The notes: generated by a model not told the origin, from the sequence alone. Counted from the first letter of the stretch, positions 41,296-51,368 are shown. The stretch is 64,000 nt of DNA from Bacteroidota bacterium (GCA_016868475.1 VGGU01000003.1:18569-82568), one strand, 5' to 3'. Translations and numbers: made by a program.

Positions 41296-42672
41296 TTATT
41301 TTCCCCATCCTAACCAATCATTGGCATTTGCGTAAATCATCAGGGAAAGTAATAACGCCATTCCAGTGAGCTGTGCATATTCTAAAAACTTATCACTAGG
41401 CTTACGCCCACTGATCATTTCATAAAGAGTAAAAAGTACATGGCCACCGTCTAAGGCAGGAATAGGTAAGAGGTTCATGAAAGCCAGTACAATGGAAAGA
41501 AATGCGGTAATTCTCCAAAAGGACTCCCAATCCCAAACTGAGCCAGGGAAAATAGAGCCCATTGATTTAAACCCTCCTACTCCTTTATAGGCGCCTGTAT
41601 CAGGATCTAAGATTTTTTTGAATTGATCAATATAGTCCTGCAATTCAGTTTTTGCCTTATTGATTCCTCCTGGAATAGCTGTTAAGAATGAATGTTTGTT
41701 TACTTCTAACTTAATCCAACCCAAACTATCCATGTGCTTATAGTTATACCCATAAGCCAGAAACCCAATTTTGCCTTCTTCGCTTATTGGTAAATCCAAG
41801 GCAAGCTCTTGACCATTCCTTTCTACTAATAAGCTTACGGTATCACCTTTAACCATGAGCAGTTGTGTCTGAAGTTGATCATAGAAATCAAAACGCTTGT
41901 TGTCTATGGCAAGCATTTTGTCTCCAGCCCGAAGCCCCGCTTTATACGCAACACCCGTGTCTGGAACAAAATAGGCAATGGCAGGTCTGCGTACCTCTAA
42001 AAATCCTTTACGATCCTTGTTCCTGTTCTCAATGAGCTGACCAATAAGATCTTTGTCAAGATTTATAGTAATCAAGTCCTGACCACGTTGTAGCTGTACT
42101 TTTTCACCCAGAATCAGTTTTCGGCGCAACTTTTCAAAATCTTTAACGGGCTGATTATCCACCGAAATGATACGATCGCCATTTCGAATACCCATCTTAT
42201 ATAAGGTGCTATCGACTACATGTACCCCGTACTTCATGGAAGAAGTAGGAATTTTTTTATCCCCCCAAATCATCAGGATAAAAGCGTAAATAATAAATGC
42301 CACCAGCACATTCATCACCACTCCGCCAATCATAATAATAAGCCGCTGCCACGCTGGTTTACTTCTAAACTCCCATGGTTGAGCAGGCTTATTTAGCGCC
42401 TCTTTATCCATGCTCTCGTCGATCATTCCTGCAATTTTTACATAACCTCCCAAGGGAAGCCACCCGATCCCATACTCCGTTTCTCCTTTTTTCTTCTTGA
42501 ATAAAGAAAACCAGGGATCAAAAAATAGATAAAACTTTTCTACCCTGCATCCAAACCAACGAGCAGTAATAAAATGTCCAAACTCATGTAGAATAACTAA
42601 GATGGAAAGAGAAAGTAGAAGCTGTGAAGCTTGAAGTCCAACAGCGGACCAATCGATTGCAAGAATTGTCAT
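41296..42672 (-). CDS. rseP: RIP metalloprotease (site-2 protease) with PDZ domains
   Basis: LVILHEFGHFITARWFGCRVEKF, PDZ-like GIRNGDRIISVDNQPVKDF and AGLRAGDKMLAIDNKRF, NLLPIPALDGGHV. Confidence 0.93.
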   Translation of the reverse strand: MTILAIDWSAVGLQASQLLLSLSILVILHEFGHFITARWFGCRVEKFYLFFDPWFSLFKKKKGETEYGIGWLPLGGYVKIAGMIDESMDKEALNKPAQPWEFRSKPAWQRLIIMIGGVVMNVLVAFIIYAFILMIWGDKKIPTSSMKYGVHVVDSTLYKMGIRNGDRIISVDNQPVKDFEKLRRKLILGEKVQLQRGQDLITINLDKDLIGQLIENRNKDRKGFLEVRRPAIAYFVPDTGVAYKAGLRAGDKMLAIDNKRFDFYDQLQTQLLMVKGDTVSLLVERNGQELALDLPISEEGKIGFLAYGYNYKHMDSLGWIKLEVNKHSFLTAIPGGINKAKTELQDYIDQFKKILDPDTGAYKGVGGFKSMGSIFPGSVWDWESFWRITAFLSIVLAFMNLLPIPALDGGHVLFTLYEMISGRKPSDKFLEYAQLTGMALLLSLMIYANANDWLGWGK

Positions 42673-42704
42673 AGGTATAGCAACTGCCTTTTCAATGAGG
42701 TCAG

Positions 42705-43859
42705 TTAAAGGTTTATTTGATCAGCCGCAAAGTTACGCGCAGCTGCATCGCTTTCAAAATAATCCTCCAGTGAAGGATGTTGTATAAAAGGTATTTGCTG
42801 CATAGTTTTCTCGATAATAGTGGTCATATCTAAGAAGTTAATGCGATTTTTTAAAAAAGCAAAGACCACAATTTCATTAGCGGCATTCATCACACATGCC
42901 AGGTTCCCTCCCTTCTCCAGCGCCACCGTTGCCAATGCTAAATTTCTAAATGTTTTTACATCTGGGTCTTCAAATGTAAGTTGACGAACGGACTTGAAAT
43001 CATAGCGTGGAAACTGGTTGGCAATTCGATTGGGGAATGCCAACGCATATTGTATAGGCAATTTCATATCAGGCAAACTCATTTGCGCTTTTATGCTTCC
43101 ATCCTGAAACTGAACCATACTATGAATAATACTTTGTGGATGGATGACTACTTGAATTTCACTTGGTTTTAAATTAAATAGCCAACGTGCTTCAATCATT
43201 TCCAAACCTTTATTCATTAACGTGGCAGAATCGATAGTAATCTTTGCTCCCATTGACCAACTGGGATGTTGTAAAGCATGTTCCTTTTTTACATTAACTA
43301 AATAATTTGTTTTCTTGCCCAAAAATGGACCTCCAGATGCGGTTAAAATAACTTTATCAATCTTGTTATGGGCTTCCCCTGCCAAACATTGAAAAATTGC
43401 AGAATGCTCAGAGTCAACAGGGATAATAGGCACTTTATTTTCAAAGGCAGTTTGCATCACAATATCACCCGCAATGACCAAGGTTTCTTTATTTGCCAGT
43501 GCAATACTTTTTTTATTTCTAATAGCAGCAAGCGTAGGTCGTAGACCCGCATATCCCACAATAGCAGCCAACATTTGGTCATAACAATCCAGCGCAGCCA
43601 CTTCTTCCAATGCGGCCTCTCCTGCAAAAACTTTAACAGCTAAAGGATCCAACGCCTCTTTCACTGCCTTATATTTATTGGGATCGCCAATCACTACCAT
43701 ATTTGGCCTGAATCGTCTTGCCTGTTCAATGAGTAATTGATCGTTTTGTTGTGCCGTTAAGATCTCGGCAGTGAACAAAGTTGGATTGGCGGCTATAACA
43801 TCCAACGCCTGTGTACCGATAGAACCGGTTGACCCAAAAATTGCAATACGTTTTTGCAT
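42705..43859 (-). CDS. dxr: 1-deoxy-D-xylulose-5-phosphate reductoisomerase
   Basis: KRIAIFGSTGSIGTQALDVI, IPVDSEHSAIFQCL, LTASGGPF, LPDMKLPIQYAL. ATG at 43859. Confidence 0.95.
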   Translation of the reverse strand: MQKRIAIFGSTGSIGTQALDVIAANPTLFTAEILTAQQNDQLLIEQARRFRPNMVVIGDPNKYKAVKEALDPLAVKVFAGEAALEEVAALDCYDQMLAAIVGYAGLRPTLAAIRNKKSIALANKETLVIAGDIVMQTAFENKVPIIPVDSEHSAIFQCLAGEAHNKIDKVILTASGGPFLGKKTNYLVNVKKEHALQHPSWSMGAKITIDSATLMNKGLEMIEARWLFNLKPSEIQVVIHPQSIIHSMVQFQDGSIKAQMSLPDMKLPIQYALAFPNRIANQFPRYDFKSVRQLTFEDPDVKTFRNLALATVALEKGGNLACVMNAANEIVVFAFLKNRINFLDMTTIIEKTMQQIPFIQHPSLEDYFESDAAARNFAADQINL

Positions 43860-43881
43860 GGAAGGTTGATGCATGAAGTAA

Positions 43882-45381
43882 TCAAATGATAGTGATGAAT
43901 GAAAGTAAACCATCGGCAATAACTCGATCGTTGCTCAAGCGGGGAACTTTGTTTTGTCCACCCAATTTGCCAATAGAACGCATATAATTAATAAATCCGC
44001 CCTTGGAAATAACCTGTATTTGAAGGGGGCTTAATATGGAGCCTGTAATCAAATCCTTATAATACACATTTTTCTGCTGCAGATGGTTGTCGATGCATTT
44101 TGCAAAGGCATTCATGTCTGCGGGTGGTTGGTCAAATTCAATAAACCACTCGTGACAGGATTTTTCCTGGTCTTTACTTACGCGAGGGGCCACAGTAAAT
44201 TCAGTTACAGCAACAGCAAATTCCTGACACGCTTTTTGAAGACTATATTCTACTTCTTCTCCAATAACATGCTCTCCAAATGCTGAGATAAAATGTTTAG
44301 TTCGTCCCACTACAATTAACCGGTACGGGTCCACAGAAACAAAACGAACCACATCCCCAATTTCATATCCCCATAAACCAGCATTGCTGTTAATGATGAG
44401 TGAATAGTTTTCGCCAACTTGCACATCGGCCAACGATAGTCGTTTAGGATTTTGCTTACCCACTTCGGATGCCGGTATAAATTCATAGAAAATCCCGCTA
44501 TTGGTGTTGAGCAACAACCCTTGCTGATCCAGTGTATCCTGAAAAGCAAAAAAACCTTCACTGGCAGGGAATAACTCTATCGTATCCACCCTTCGTCCTA
44601 TGCTTTCCAACAGTTTTGTTCTATAGGGCTCAAAATTGACCCCGCCCTGTACCATTACACTAAGGTTTGGGAAGAGTTCTCCTACTCGTTTACCACTTTT
44701 TGCGATTAGGGCATCAAAATACATTTGCATCCAAGGTGGGATACCGCTTATCAAAGTCATATTCTCATTATGCGTCTCCTCTACGATTTTTGTCAACTTG
44801 GCTTCCCATTCTTCTATACAATTGGTTTCAAATGAAGGAAGCTGATTGGACCGTAAATAACTTGGCACATGATGATTGACAATGCCGCTTAGACGTCCGG
44901 TTGGGATACCCCCTACTCTTTCCAGCTCCGGAGATCCAGACAGAAAAATCAGTTTTCCATCTGCAAATCTGGTGTTGCCACTTTCAGCCATATAACATAA
45001 TAAGGCATTACGAGCGGTATTGATATGGTTAGGGATAGACTCCTTGGTAATTGGGATGTATTTGATGCCGCTGGTAGTGCCCGAGGTCTTGGCAAAATAT
45101 ATAGGTTTCCCTTTCCACAACACGTTCTGTCCCCCTTCCTTTATCTTATCAATCCATGGTCTTAGCCCTTCATAATCCTGAACACAAACAGATTCCTTAA
45201 AAGACTGATAATCATTAACATCTGCCATTTTAACCGACTTCCCGTATTGGGTTTTTTTTCCCGTGTCGATCAACTGACGTAGGATTCGCTGCTGATAGCT
45301 CAATGCCTCATGCATTTCTTTGCGAATTGTCCGATGGATAAAGGCTGCAAAAGGTTTGGCGAAAAATGACTTTATTTTCAT
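43882..45381 (-). CDS. GH3 auxin-responsive-promoter family (acyl-adenylate/amide synthetase-like) protein
   Basis: YFAKTSGTTSGIKYIPIT adenylation motif, ASEGFFAFQ, NSNAGLWGYEIGDVVRF. ATG at 45381. Confidence 0.85.
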   Translation of the reverse strand: MKIKSFFAKPFAAFIHRTIRKEMHEALSYQQRILRQLIDTGKKTQYGKSVKMADVNDYQSFKESVCVQDYEGLRPWIDKIKEGGQNVLWKGKPIYFAKTSGTTSGIKYIPITKESIPNHINTARNALLCYMAESGNTRFADGKLIFLSGSPELERVGGIPTGRLSGIVNHHVPSYLRSNQLPSFETNCIEEWEAKLTKIVEETHNENMTLISGIPPWMQMYFDALIAKSGKRVGELFPNLSVMVQGGVNFEPYRTKLLESIGRRVDTIELFPASEGFFAFQDTLDQQGLLLNTNSGIFYEFIPASEVGKQNPKRLSLADVQVGENYSLIINSNAGLWGYEIGDVVRFVSVDPYRLIVVGRTKHFISAFGEHVIGEEVEYSLQKACQEFAVAVTEFTVAPRVSKDQEKSCHEWFIEFDQPPADMNAFAKCIDNHLQQKNVYYKDLITGSILSPLQIQVISKGGFINYMRSIGKLGGQNKVPRLSNDRVIADGLLSFITII

Positions 45382-45487
45382 GGGCTTGGGCCGATCAGGA
45401 AACAGGGTCAAAATTAAGAAAGATAAATTTAGTACACCTAGGATCAATTAACCTGTTCTATTGGCTTTGAACGAGTTGTATTTTCCG

Positions 45488-45518
45488 TTGGCAGATTCAC
45501 CTTTTTCCCCTAACTTTG
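45488..45518 (+). promoter_or_regulatory. Bacteroidota-type promoter TTG-N20-TAACTTTG upstream of rplU
   Basis: TTG at 45488-45490, TAACTTTG at 45511-45518. Confidence 0.6.
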
Positions 45519-45537
45519 CCGTCCTAATTTTTAGTGT

Positions 45538-45837
45538 ATGGTAGCTATAGTAAAAGTGGCCGGTCAGCAATTCAAGGTCGAAAAGGATCAAACCCTGTAC
45601 GTTCCCCATGTTGAAGGAAACGCAGGCGACAAACTTAACCTTGAAGTTTTGTTGGTTGACGCTAACGGAAAAATGTCCATTGGTGCAAACAATGGAGCAG
45701 CAGTTCAAGCTGAAATACTTGATCAAGTTAAAGGTGATACTGTAATTGCCTACAAACAAAAAAGAAGAAAAGGATTTCAGAAAAAGAAAGGACATCGTAC
45801 TGCCTACACTAAAATCAAAGTAGTAAGCATCGCTTAA
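45538..45837 (+). CDS. rplU: 50S ribosomal protein L21
   Basis: MVAIVKVAGQQFKVEKDQTLYVPHVEG; KRRKGFQKKKGHRTAYTKIKV. Confidence 0.96.
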   Translation: MVAIVKVAGQQFKVEKDQTLYVPHVEGNAGDKLNLEVLLVDANGKMSIGANNGAAVQAEILDQVKGDTVIAYKQKRRKGFQKKKGHRTAYTKIKVVSIA

Positions 45838-45867
45838 ATATTATTATCCATTTAAAAAAACACATCC

Positions 45868-46128
45868 ATGGCGCATAAGAAAGGTGAAGGTAGTGTAAAG
45901 AATAACCGCGACTCACAAAGCAAACGCCTTGGCGTAAAAATATTCGGTGGTCAACCTGCCGTTTCTGGAAACATCATCGTACGTCAACGCGGAACTGTTT
46001 ATCATCCTGGAAAAAATGTTGGCGTTGGCAGAGACTTTTCTTTGTTTGCAATGACCGATGGTGTTGTTGAATTCAAAAAAGGACGCAACAATAGAACATT
46101 TGTTTCTGTAGCTCCTGCAGAAGCTTAA
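45868..46128 (+). CDS. rpmA: 50S ribosomal protein L27
   Basis: [52 protein letters not shown]. Confidence 0.96.
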   Translation: MAHKKGEGSVKNNRDSQSKRLGVKIFGGQPAVSGNIIVRQRGTVYHPGKNVGVGRDFSLFAMTDGVVEFKKGRNNRTFVSVAPAEA

Positions 46129-46167
46129 AGAAAGGACTAGGGCAGCTTATAATTTTTTTCAAATAAA

Positions 46168-46198
46168 TTTGGTTGGTAAAAAAATATGATTATTTTTA
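46168..46198 (+). promoter_or_regulatory. Candidate promoter TTTG-N19-TATTTTTA
   Basis: TTTG 46168-46171 and TATTTTTA 46191-46198 (one mismatch to TAnnTTTG), upstream of the K/A-rich mini-gene. Confidence 0.4.
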
Positions 46199-46240
46199 CT
46201 ACCGATAACCCATTTTCCTAACACCATTAAATTCAAAACA

Positions 46241-46327
46241 ATGGCTACTAAGAAAAAAGCTGCTAAGAAAAAAGCCGCTCCAAAAAAGAAAGCCGCTAAG
46301 AAAAAAGCTGCTAAGAAGAAGAAGTAA
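46241..46327 (+). CDS. 28-aa Lys/Ala-rich histone-H1-tail-like peptide (absent from ORF track)
   Basis: MATKKKAAKKKAAPKKKAAKKKAAKKKK-stop; candidate promoter upstream and own terminator downstream. Confidence 0.65.
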   Translation: MATKKKAAKKKAAPKKKAAKKKAAKKKK

Positions 46328-46347
46328 CACTTCTCTTCCAATTGATA

Positions 46348-46375
46348 GAAAGTCCTCCGAATATGGGGGACTTTC
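46348..46375 (+). terminator. Intrinsic terminator-like hairpin
   Basis: GAAAGTCCTCC-GAATAT-GGGGGACTTTC (one G-U pair) followed by TCATTTTA. Confidence 0.65.
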
Positions 46376-46408
46376 TCATTTTATCCTATCCCTTCTTACC
46401 TTGTGTTT

Positions 46409-48076
46409 ATGGAAAATGTACAGCTTGCTGAACAATTAGAACTGTTTTCAAAGCTATTGGATATACATGGAGCCGATCCCTTTAAATCAAAATCTTTTGC
46501 CGCAGCAGCCTTTACCATAGAAAAACTTCCTTTTCCTTTAGCCAACTCCCCAAAAGAAAAATGGATGTCCATACGGGGCATTGGAAAGAGTGTAGCTATA
46601 GCCATTACCGAACTTCTTGAAACCAAGCAGCTGGGCCCACTGGAAGAACTGCTCCGCAACACCCCGGTTGGAGTAGCAGAGATGCTTCAAATAAAGGGCG
46701 TAGGTCCCAAAAAAATTCATACAATCTGGAAAGAGATGGGAATTGAATCCATTGGAGAACTTTTGTATGCCTGTCAGGAAAACAGATTACTCCACTTTAA
46801 AGGATTTGGTGAAAAAACTCAACTAGCCATCGAAAAGGCAATACATTTTTTATTACAACACAAGGGTCATTTCCTTTATGCCGAGATTGAGGCATTAATA
46901 CCTACAATAGATGCTTTCTTGCAGCTTCAATTTGGAAAAGAGCAGGTAGCCGTAACCGGAAGCTTTAGAAGACAATTACCCATCTTGGACGAACTTGCGT
47001 TTGTAATATTAGCATCAAAACAAACCATCAAGGAAAAATTTTTAACGGCACAACCCCCGGAACTCATTGACGAAACAGATCAATCACTTTGTTACAAATT
47101 AAAAAATGGGTTGGCCATTCGACTATTTGCTTCAACTAACCTTCCGTTGGATTTATTAAAAACATCTTCGACCGTTGATTTTTATGAAAGCTTGTTGTCG
47201 ATACCTGAATGCGGCGATCTGGTTTCACCTACTCATCACGCACCCGATGACCTTTTTTTTATTAAAAGAAAAATTCCAGTTTCTCATCTTGCCCGAAGAG
47301 AATCAAAAATGCAATTGGAAGCAGCTTATCGATCCGCACCAATTCAAGAAAGTGATATCAAAGGACTGATACATTGTCATAGCAATTGGAGCGACGGAGT
47401 TAATACTATTGAGGAAATGGCCCACTCCTGCATGGAAAAGGGCTGGGAGTATATGGTATTGTCAGACCACTCCGCCAGTGCATTTTATGCCAACGGGCTA
47501 AAAGCAGAACGAGTGCTTGCACAACATCAACTCATTGACACACTAAATAATAAGTTGGCTCCTTTTCGAATTTTTAAATCTATAGAATCAGATATTCTAA
47601 CAGACGGGTCGCTAGACTATGAACCGGAAATCCTTGCCAGATTCGATATGGTAATTGCCTCCATTCATAGTAACCTTAGAATGACTGAGGAAGTTGCAAC
47701 AAAACGACTATTAAACGCTATAGAAAACCCTTTCACCACCATCTTGGGTCATCCTACAGGTAGATTATTATTGTCCAGAGAGGGGTACCCAATTGACCAT
47801 AAAAAAATCATTGATGCCTGTGCCCTTTACCGTGTAGCTATAGAAATTAATGCGCATCCCAGAAGATTAGATCTTGACTGGCAATGGATAGATTATGCTA
47901 TTGATCGCGGAGTGCTCATTTCAATAAATCCAGATGCACACGCTCTCTCCGGACTTTCCGATGTTAAATACGGAGTGCTGGTAGCGCAAAAAACACGTTT
48001 GACTCCTGCTGAGAATCTGAGTAGCTTTACGATAAATCAGCTAGAACAATGGCTGGTTGAACGAAAAAGAATTTAA
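46409..48076 (+). CDS. PolX-like protein: HhH/Pol-beta-like region plus PHP domain; polymerase site apparently degenerate
   Basis: HhH IKGVGPKKIHTIW, GSFRRQLPILDELAF, PHP motifs HCHSNWSDG, LSDHS, SIHS, GHPTGR, NPDAHALSG. Confidence 0.85.
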   Translation: MENVQLAEQLELFSKLLDIHGADPFKSKSFAAAAFTIEKLPFPLANSPKEKWMSIRGIGKSVAIAITELLETKQLGPLEELLRNTPVGVAEMLQIKGVGPKKIHTIWKEMGIESIGELLYACQENRLLHFKGFGEKTQLAIEKAIHFLLQHKGHFLYAEIEALIPTIDAFLQLQFGKEQVAVTGSFRRQLPILDELAFVILASKQTIKEKFLTAQPPELIDETDQSLCYKLKNGLAIRLFASTNLPLDLLKTSSTVDFYESLLSIPECGDLVSPTHHAPDDLFFIKRKIPVSHLARRESKMQLEAAYRSAPIQESDIKGLIHCHSNWSDGVNTIEEMAHSCMEKGWEYMVLSDHSASAFYANGLKAERVLAQHQLIDTLNNKLAPFRIFKSIESDILTDGSLDYEPEILARFDMVIASIHSNLRMTEEVATKRLLNAIENPFTTILGHPTGRLLLSREGYPIDHKKIIDACALYRVAIEINAHPRRLDLDWQWIDYAIDRGVLISINPDAHALSGLSDVKYGVLVAQKTRLTPAENLSSFTINQLEQWLVERKRI

Positions 48077-48085
48077 CTTTCTGCA

Positions 48086-48481
48086 ATGATTAATAAAAAA
48101 GGGCTGTTTACTATTGCCCTAAGTTTTTTTGTTTTTACTAGCTCAAGTTACGGTCAATACTTTGTGGGCAAATCTGCATCATGGTGTAAAGAAAACCGTT
48201 CGCTCAGTGCACTAAGCCCAGCACTTGTATACGACAAAGAAAACATTTGTATCCGAGAAATGTATTGGAGAGAAAAAATGGATGATTGTGAAAAAATAGT
48301 TAGTCAACTAACCAGTGTTGCCTCCTACGGCTGGATACGCATAAACGAAAATCAATGGGTCAGCAAATTTGAAGATCAATTGCTGGTAGAAATCCATGAA
48401 GTAAATAAAGGTTGCCGAACCCAAGTTCATCGGACAGCCTGGACAAAAGAGTTATACGAATTATTGTTAAAAAATGAATAA
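48086..48481 (+). CDS. Hypothetical secreted protein
   Basis: Signal peptide MINKKGLFTIALSFFVFTSSSYGQ; no recognised domain. Confidence 0.65.
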   Translation: MINKKGLFTIALSFFVFTSSSYGQYFVGKSASWCKENRSLSALSPALVYDKENICIREMYWREKMDDCEKIVSQLTSVASYGWIRINENQWVSKFEDQLLVEIHEVNKGCRTQVHRTAWTKELYELLLKNE

Positions 48482-48911
48482 ACAACTTTTCGCTCCCCTG
48501 ATACTAATGTGGCTTGTGTCCTGCGCCTCTCAAAAAGCAACACCGCTTTCCAAAGATGAGGTCAATGCCGTTATGGAAACATTTGACCAGGGATGGGAAA
48601 CCAAGAACGCTGCCCTTGTTGATTCAGTTCTTTCTCCACAATATCTCTATTTTACACAATCTGGAAGAACTTTTGACCGCGCCTCGCTTATTGCTACAGC
48701 CGGCTCACAAGTATATACATTGCAAACCATGGAGCGAGACAACCTCACCATCCAAATTGAAGGGAATACGGCAGTAGTGAACACCATATGGAAAGGCAAG
48801 GGCACTTACCATGGGGAGTCCTTTGACGATCGACAACGCTGCAGTGTTACTATTACCAAATGGAATGGGAAAGTGAAAATTCTATCCGAACACTGCACTC
48901 CGATCAAATAA
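48474..48911 (+). CDS. NTF2/SnoaL-like (DUF4440-type) lipoprotein
   Basis: Lipobox WLVSC; WETKNAALVDSVLSPQYLYFTQSGRTFDRASLI. Confidence 0.75.
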   Translation: MNKQLFAPLILMWLVSCASQKATPLSKDEVNAVMETFDQGWETKNAALVDSVLSPQYLYFTQSGRTFDRASLIATAGSQVYTLQTMERDNLTIQIEGNTAVVNTIWKGKGTYHGESFDDRQRCSVTITKWNGKVKILSEHCTPIK

Positions 48912-48970
48912 CAGCTTGCTTACCAAATCCTCTCCTGATTTACTACCTTTAAACGCTGTAAAAATCACGT

Positions 48971-50593
48971 ATGAAACGCATGCTTTCTTTCACACTTTTA
49001 TTCCTCTTAATTACCAATACTGTTTTTAGCCAATCCCAATTAGAAAGGCCAAAACTAGTGGTAGGAATATTGCTTGACCAAATGCGATGGGATTATTTGT
49101 ATCGTTATTATGATCGCTACAGTGATAAAGGAGGATTCAAAAGGCTGCTAAAAGATGGCAATACTTGCGAAAACACCTTGATTCCGTATGCTCCTTCGGT
49201 TACGGCTTGTGGGCATAGCGTTGTATATACAGGAAGCGCCCCTGCTATCACGGGTATTACGGGTAATGTCTGGTGGGATAAAGACCAAAATAGAACAGTT
49301 TATTGCACAGAGGATAAAAATGTTGGTACTGTTGGGAGTAATTCTACACAAGGCAAAATGAGCCCAAAGAACATGCTGGTCACTTCTATTGCAGACGAAC
49401 TACGGTTGGCTACCAATTTTAAAAGTAAAGTGATAGGAATAGCCATAAAGGATCGCGGCGCAATTCTACCTGCAGGACATAGTGCTAATGCAGCCTACTG
49501 GTATGATAATTCGGTAGGCAAATGGATTACATCTACTTACTACATGCCCACCCTCCCTGATTGGGTAACAACATTCAATGATCAAAAACTTCCTGACCAA
49601 TATTATGAAAAAGGTTGGTCATTGCTATTTGATAGTACCACGTACGTACAAAGCACCTCAGATCGCAAAGTATATGAGGCCAAACCATTTGGGATGGGAT
49701 TTCCTTACGACCTAAAGCAATTCATAGGAAAGGATTATAGTAAACTCAACACTACGTATTTCGGCAATGAATTGACGTTTGAATTTGCTAAAGCTGCCCT
49801 TGAAAACGAAAATCTAGGACAGGATGCTGTTACTGATTTATTAGCAGTTAGTTTTTCCTCTCCCGATTACATCGGACATAGCTTTGGTCCTAATTCTATG
49901 GAGGCGGAGGATGCCATGCTTCGATTTGACTTGGCGCTTGGAAAGTTTTTAACTCTCCTTGATCAAAAGATTGGGAAAAATCAATATACCCTGTTTCTCA
50001 CAGCAGATCATGGAGTAGCACATATTCCTGAGTTCTTGCAAGAAAACAGATTACCTGCCGGACGCGTTTTTACTACTAAACTGATGGATCGCCTCAATGT
50101 ATCCCTAGAAAAGATCTACAAGATGAATAAAATCATTTTAAGCGATCACAATTATCAGTATCATTTAAATCTGCATAAACTTGATTCTGCAGGAATAGCC
50201 GTAAGTGAAATTATCAACTGGTTAAAAAAAGAGTGCGCTACAGAACCGGGAATTGACCGCATTTTTGCACTAACGGAAACCAGCACGGTTCCACTCCCGT
50301 CAACTATTCAAAAGGCCATTAACTTAGGTTATCACCCGCGTAGAAGCGGGGAAGTGCAATTTATTTTAAAACCAGGATTTATGGACGCCAGTGGTACTAC
50401 AGGCACTACACATGGTCTATGGAATCCGTATGATACGCATATTCCATTATTATGGTTCGGCTGGGGAATACAAAAAGGAAAAACGATTCGCGAAACTAGC
50501 ATGTCTGATATTGCCCCCACCCTAGCCACCTTGCTCCGCATTCAAATGCCAAGTGGCAATATTGGTAGTGCCATTAAAGAAGTGATAAAGTAA
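48971..50593 (+). CDS. PafA-like alkaline phosphatase family protein
   Basis: LVVGILLDQMRWDYLYRYYDRYSDKGGFKRLL; APSVTACGHSVVYTGSAP (candidate nucleophile Thr); TADHGVAHIP. Confidence 0.88.
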   Translation: MKRMLSFTLLFLLITNTVFSQSQLERPKLVVGILLDQMRWDYLYRYYDRYSDKGGFKRLLKDGNTCENTLIPYAPSVTACGHSVVYTGSAPAITGITGNVWWDKDQNRTVYCTEDKNVGTVGSNSTQGKMSPKNMLVTSIADELRLATNFKSKVIGIAIKDRGAILPAGHSANAAYWYDNSVGKWITSTYYMPTLPDWVTTFNDQKLPDQYYEKGWSLLFDSTTYVQSTSDRKVYEAKPFGMGFPYDLKQFIGKDYSKLNTTYFGNELTFEFAKAALENENLGQDAVTDLLAVSFSSPDYIGHSFGPNSMEAEDAMLRFDLALGKFLTLLDQKIGKNQYTLFLTADHGVAHIPEFLQENRLPAGRVFTTKLMDRLNVSLEKIYKMNKIILSDHNYQYHLNLHKLDSAGIAVSEIINWLKKECATEPGIDRIFALTETSTVPLPSTIQKAINLGYHPRRSGEVQFILKPGFMDASGTTGTTHGLWNPYDTHIPLLWFGWGIQKGKTIRETSMSDIAPTLATLLRIQMPSGNIGSAIKEVIK

Positions 50594-50595
50594 CC

Positions 50596-51360
50596 TTACT
50601 GAGGCAAAGCCTTGATAATAGCAGAAAATTCAACTGCATTCAAAGAAGCGCCACCCACCAATCCTCCATCAATATCAGGATTAGTAAAAATTGCATCCGC
50701 ATTATTTCCCTTTACACTTCCTCCATATAAAATGGGAATGGCATCCGCAATGACACTTCCATAAGTTGAGGTAAGATAATTACGAATTGCCAGGTGCATT
50801 TCCTGCGCTTGCGCTGCTGATGCCGTTTTGCCAGTCCCGATTGCCCAAATTGGTTCATAGGCAATAATGAGTTGAGCTATCTGCTCGGGAGTTAATGATA
50901 ACAATGATTCACTTAGTTGGTTTCTTACATAATCACAAGGATCTCCACTCTCTCTAATGGTCAAGGGTTCGCCACAACAAAAAACAGGAGTAATAGCCTG
51001 ACTAAAACATAGCTGCAATTTATCCGACAGCTGTGCTGGGGTTTCCTGTTGATATTCTCTGCGTTCGCTATGCCCTACCAAACAATACCGGATGCCCATG
51101 GAGGCAAGCATAGTGGCAGATACTTCTCCCGTGTAGGCCCCTGAAGATTTATGATAGCAATTCTGTGCAGCTATGGCAAAGCCTGGGTGTTCAGCTATCA
51201 AGTGGGAGGCCATATCAAGGTAAGGAAAAGGAACAGCAATGATAACTTGATGTAATGAAGGTATGGTTGGGTTTTGATCTAACACTTGCGTGATCAACTC
51301 TTTCGCTTCGTTCCAATTTAAATTCATTTTCCAATTGGCTGCTGCAATTTTTTTTCTCAT
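50596..51360 (-). CDS. tpiA: Triosephosphate isomerase
   Basis: ANWKMNLNWNEAKEL, CLVGHSERRE, IAYEPIWAIGTGKTAS, YGGSVKGNNA. ATG at 51360. Confidence 0.95.
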   Translation of the reverse strand: MRKKIAAANWKMNLNWNEAKELITQVLDQNPTIPSLHQVIIAVPFPYLDMASHLIAEHPGFAIAAQNCYHKSSGAYTGEVSATMLASMGIRYCLVGHSERREYQQETPAQLSDKLQLCFSQAITPVFCCGEPLTIRESGDPCDYVRNQLSESLLSLTPEQIAQLIIAYEPIWAIGTGKTASAAQAQEMHLAIRNYLTSTYGSVIADAIPILYGGSVKGNNADAIFTNPDIDGGLVGGASLNAVEFSAIIKALPQ

Positions 51361-51368
51361 TACCATTG

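Noticed and set aside
46159-46341. 60-aa ORF FFFLAAFFLAAFFFGAAFFLAAFFLVA
   Set aside because: Antisense shadow of the Lys/Ala repeat gene; the terminator and candidate promoter orientation support the plus strand.
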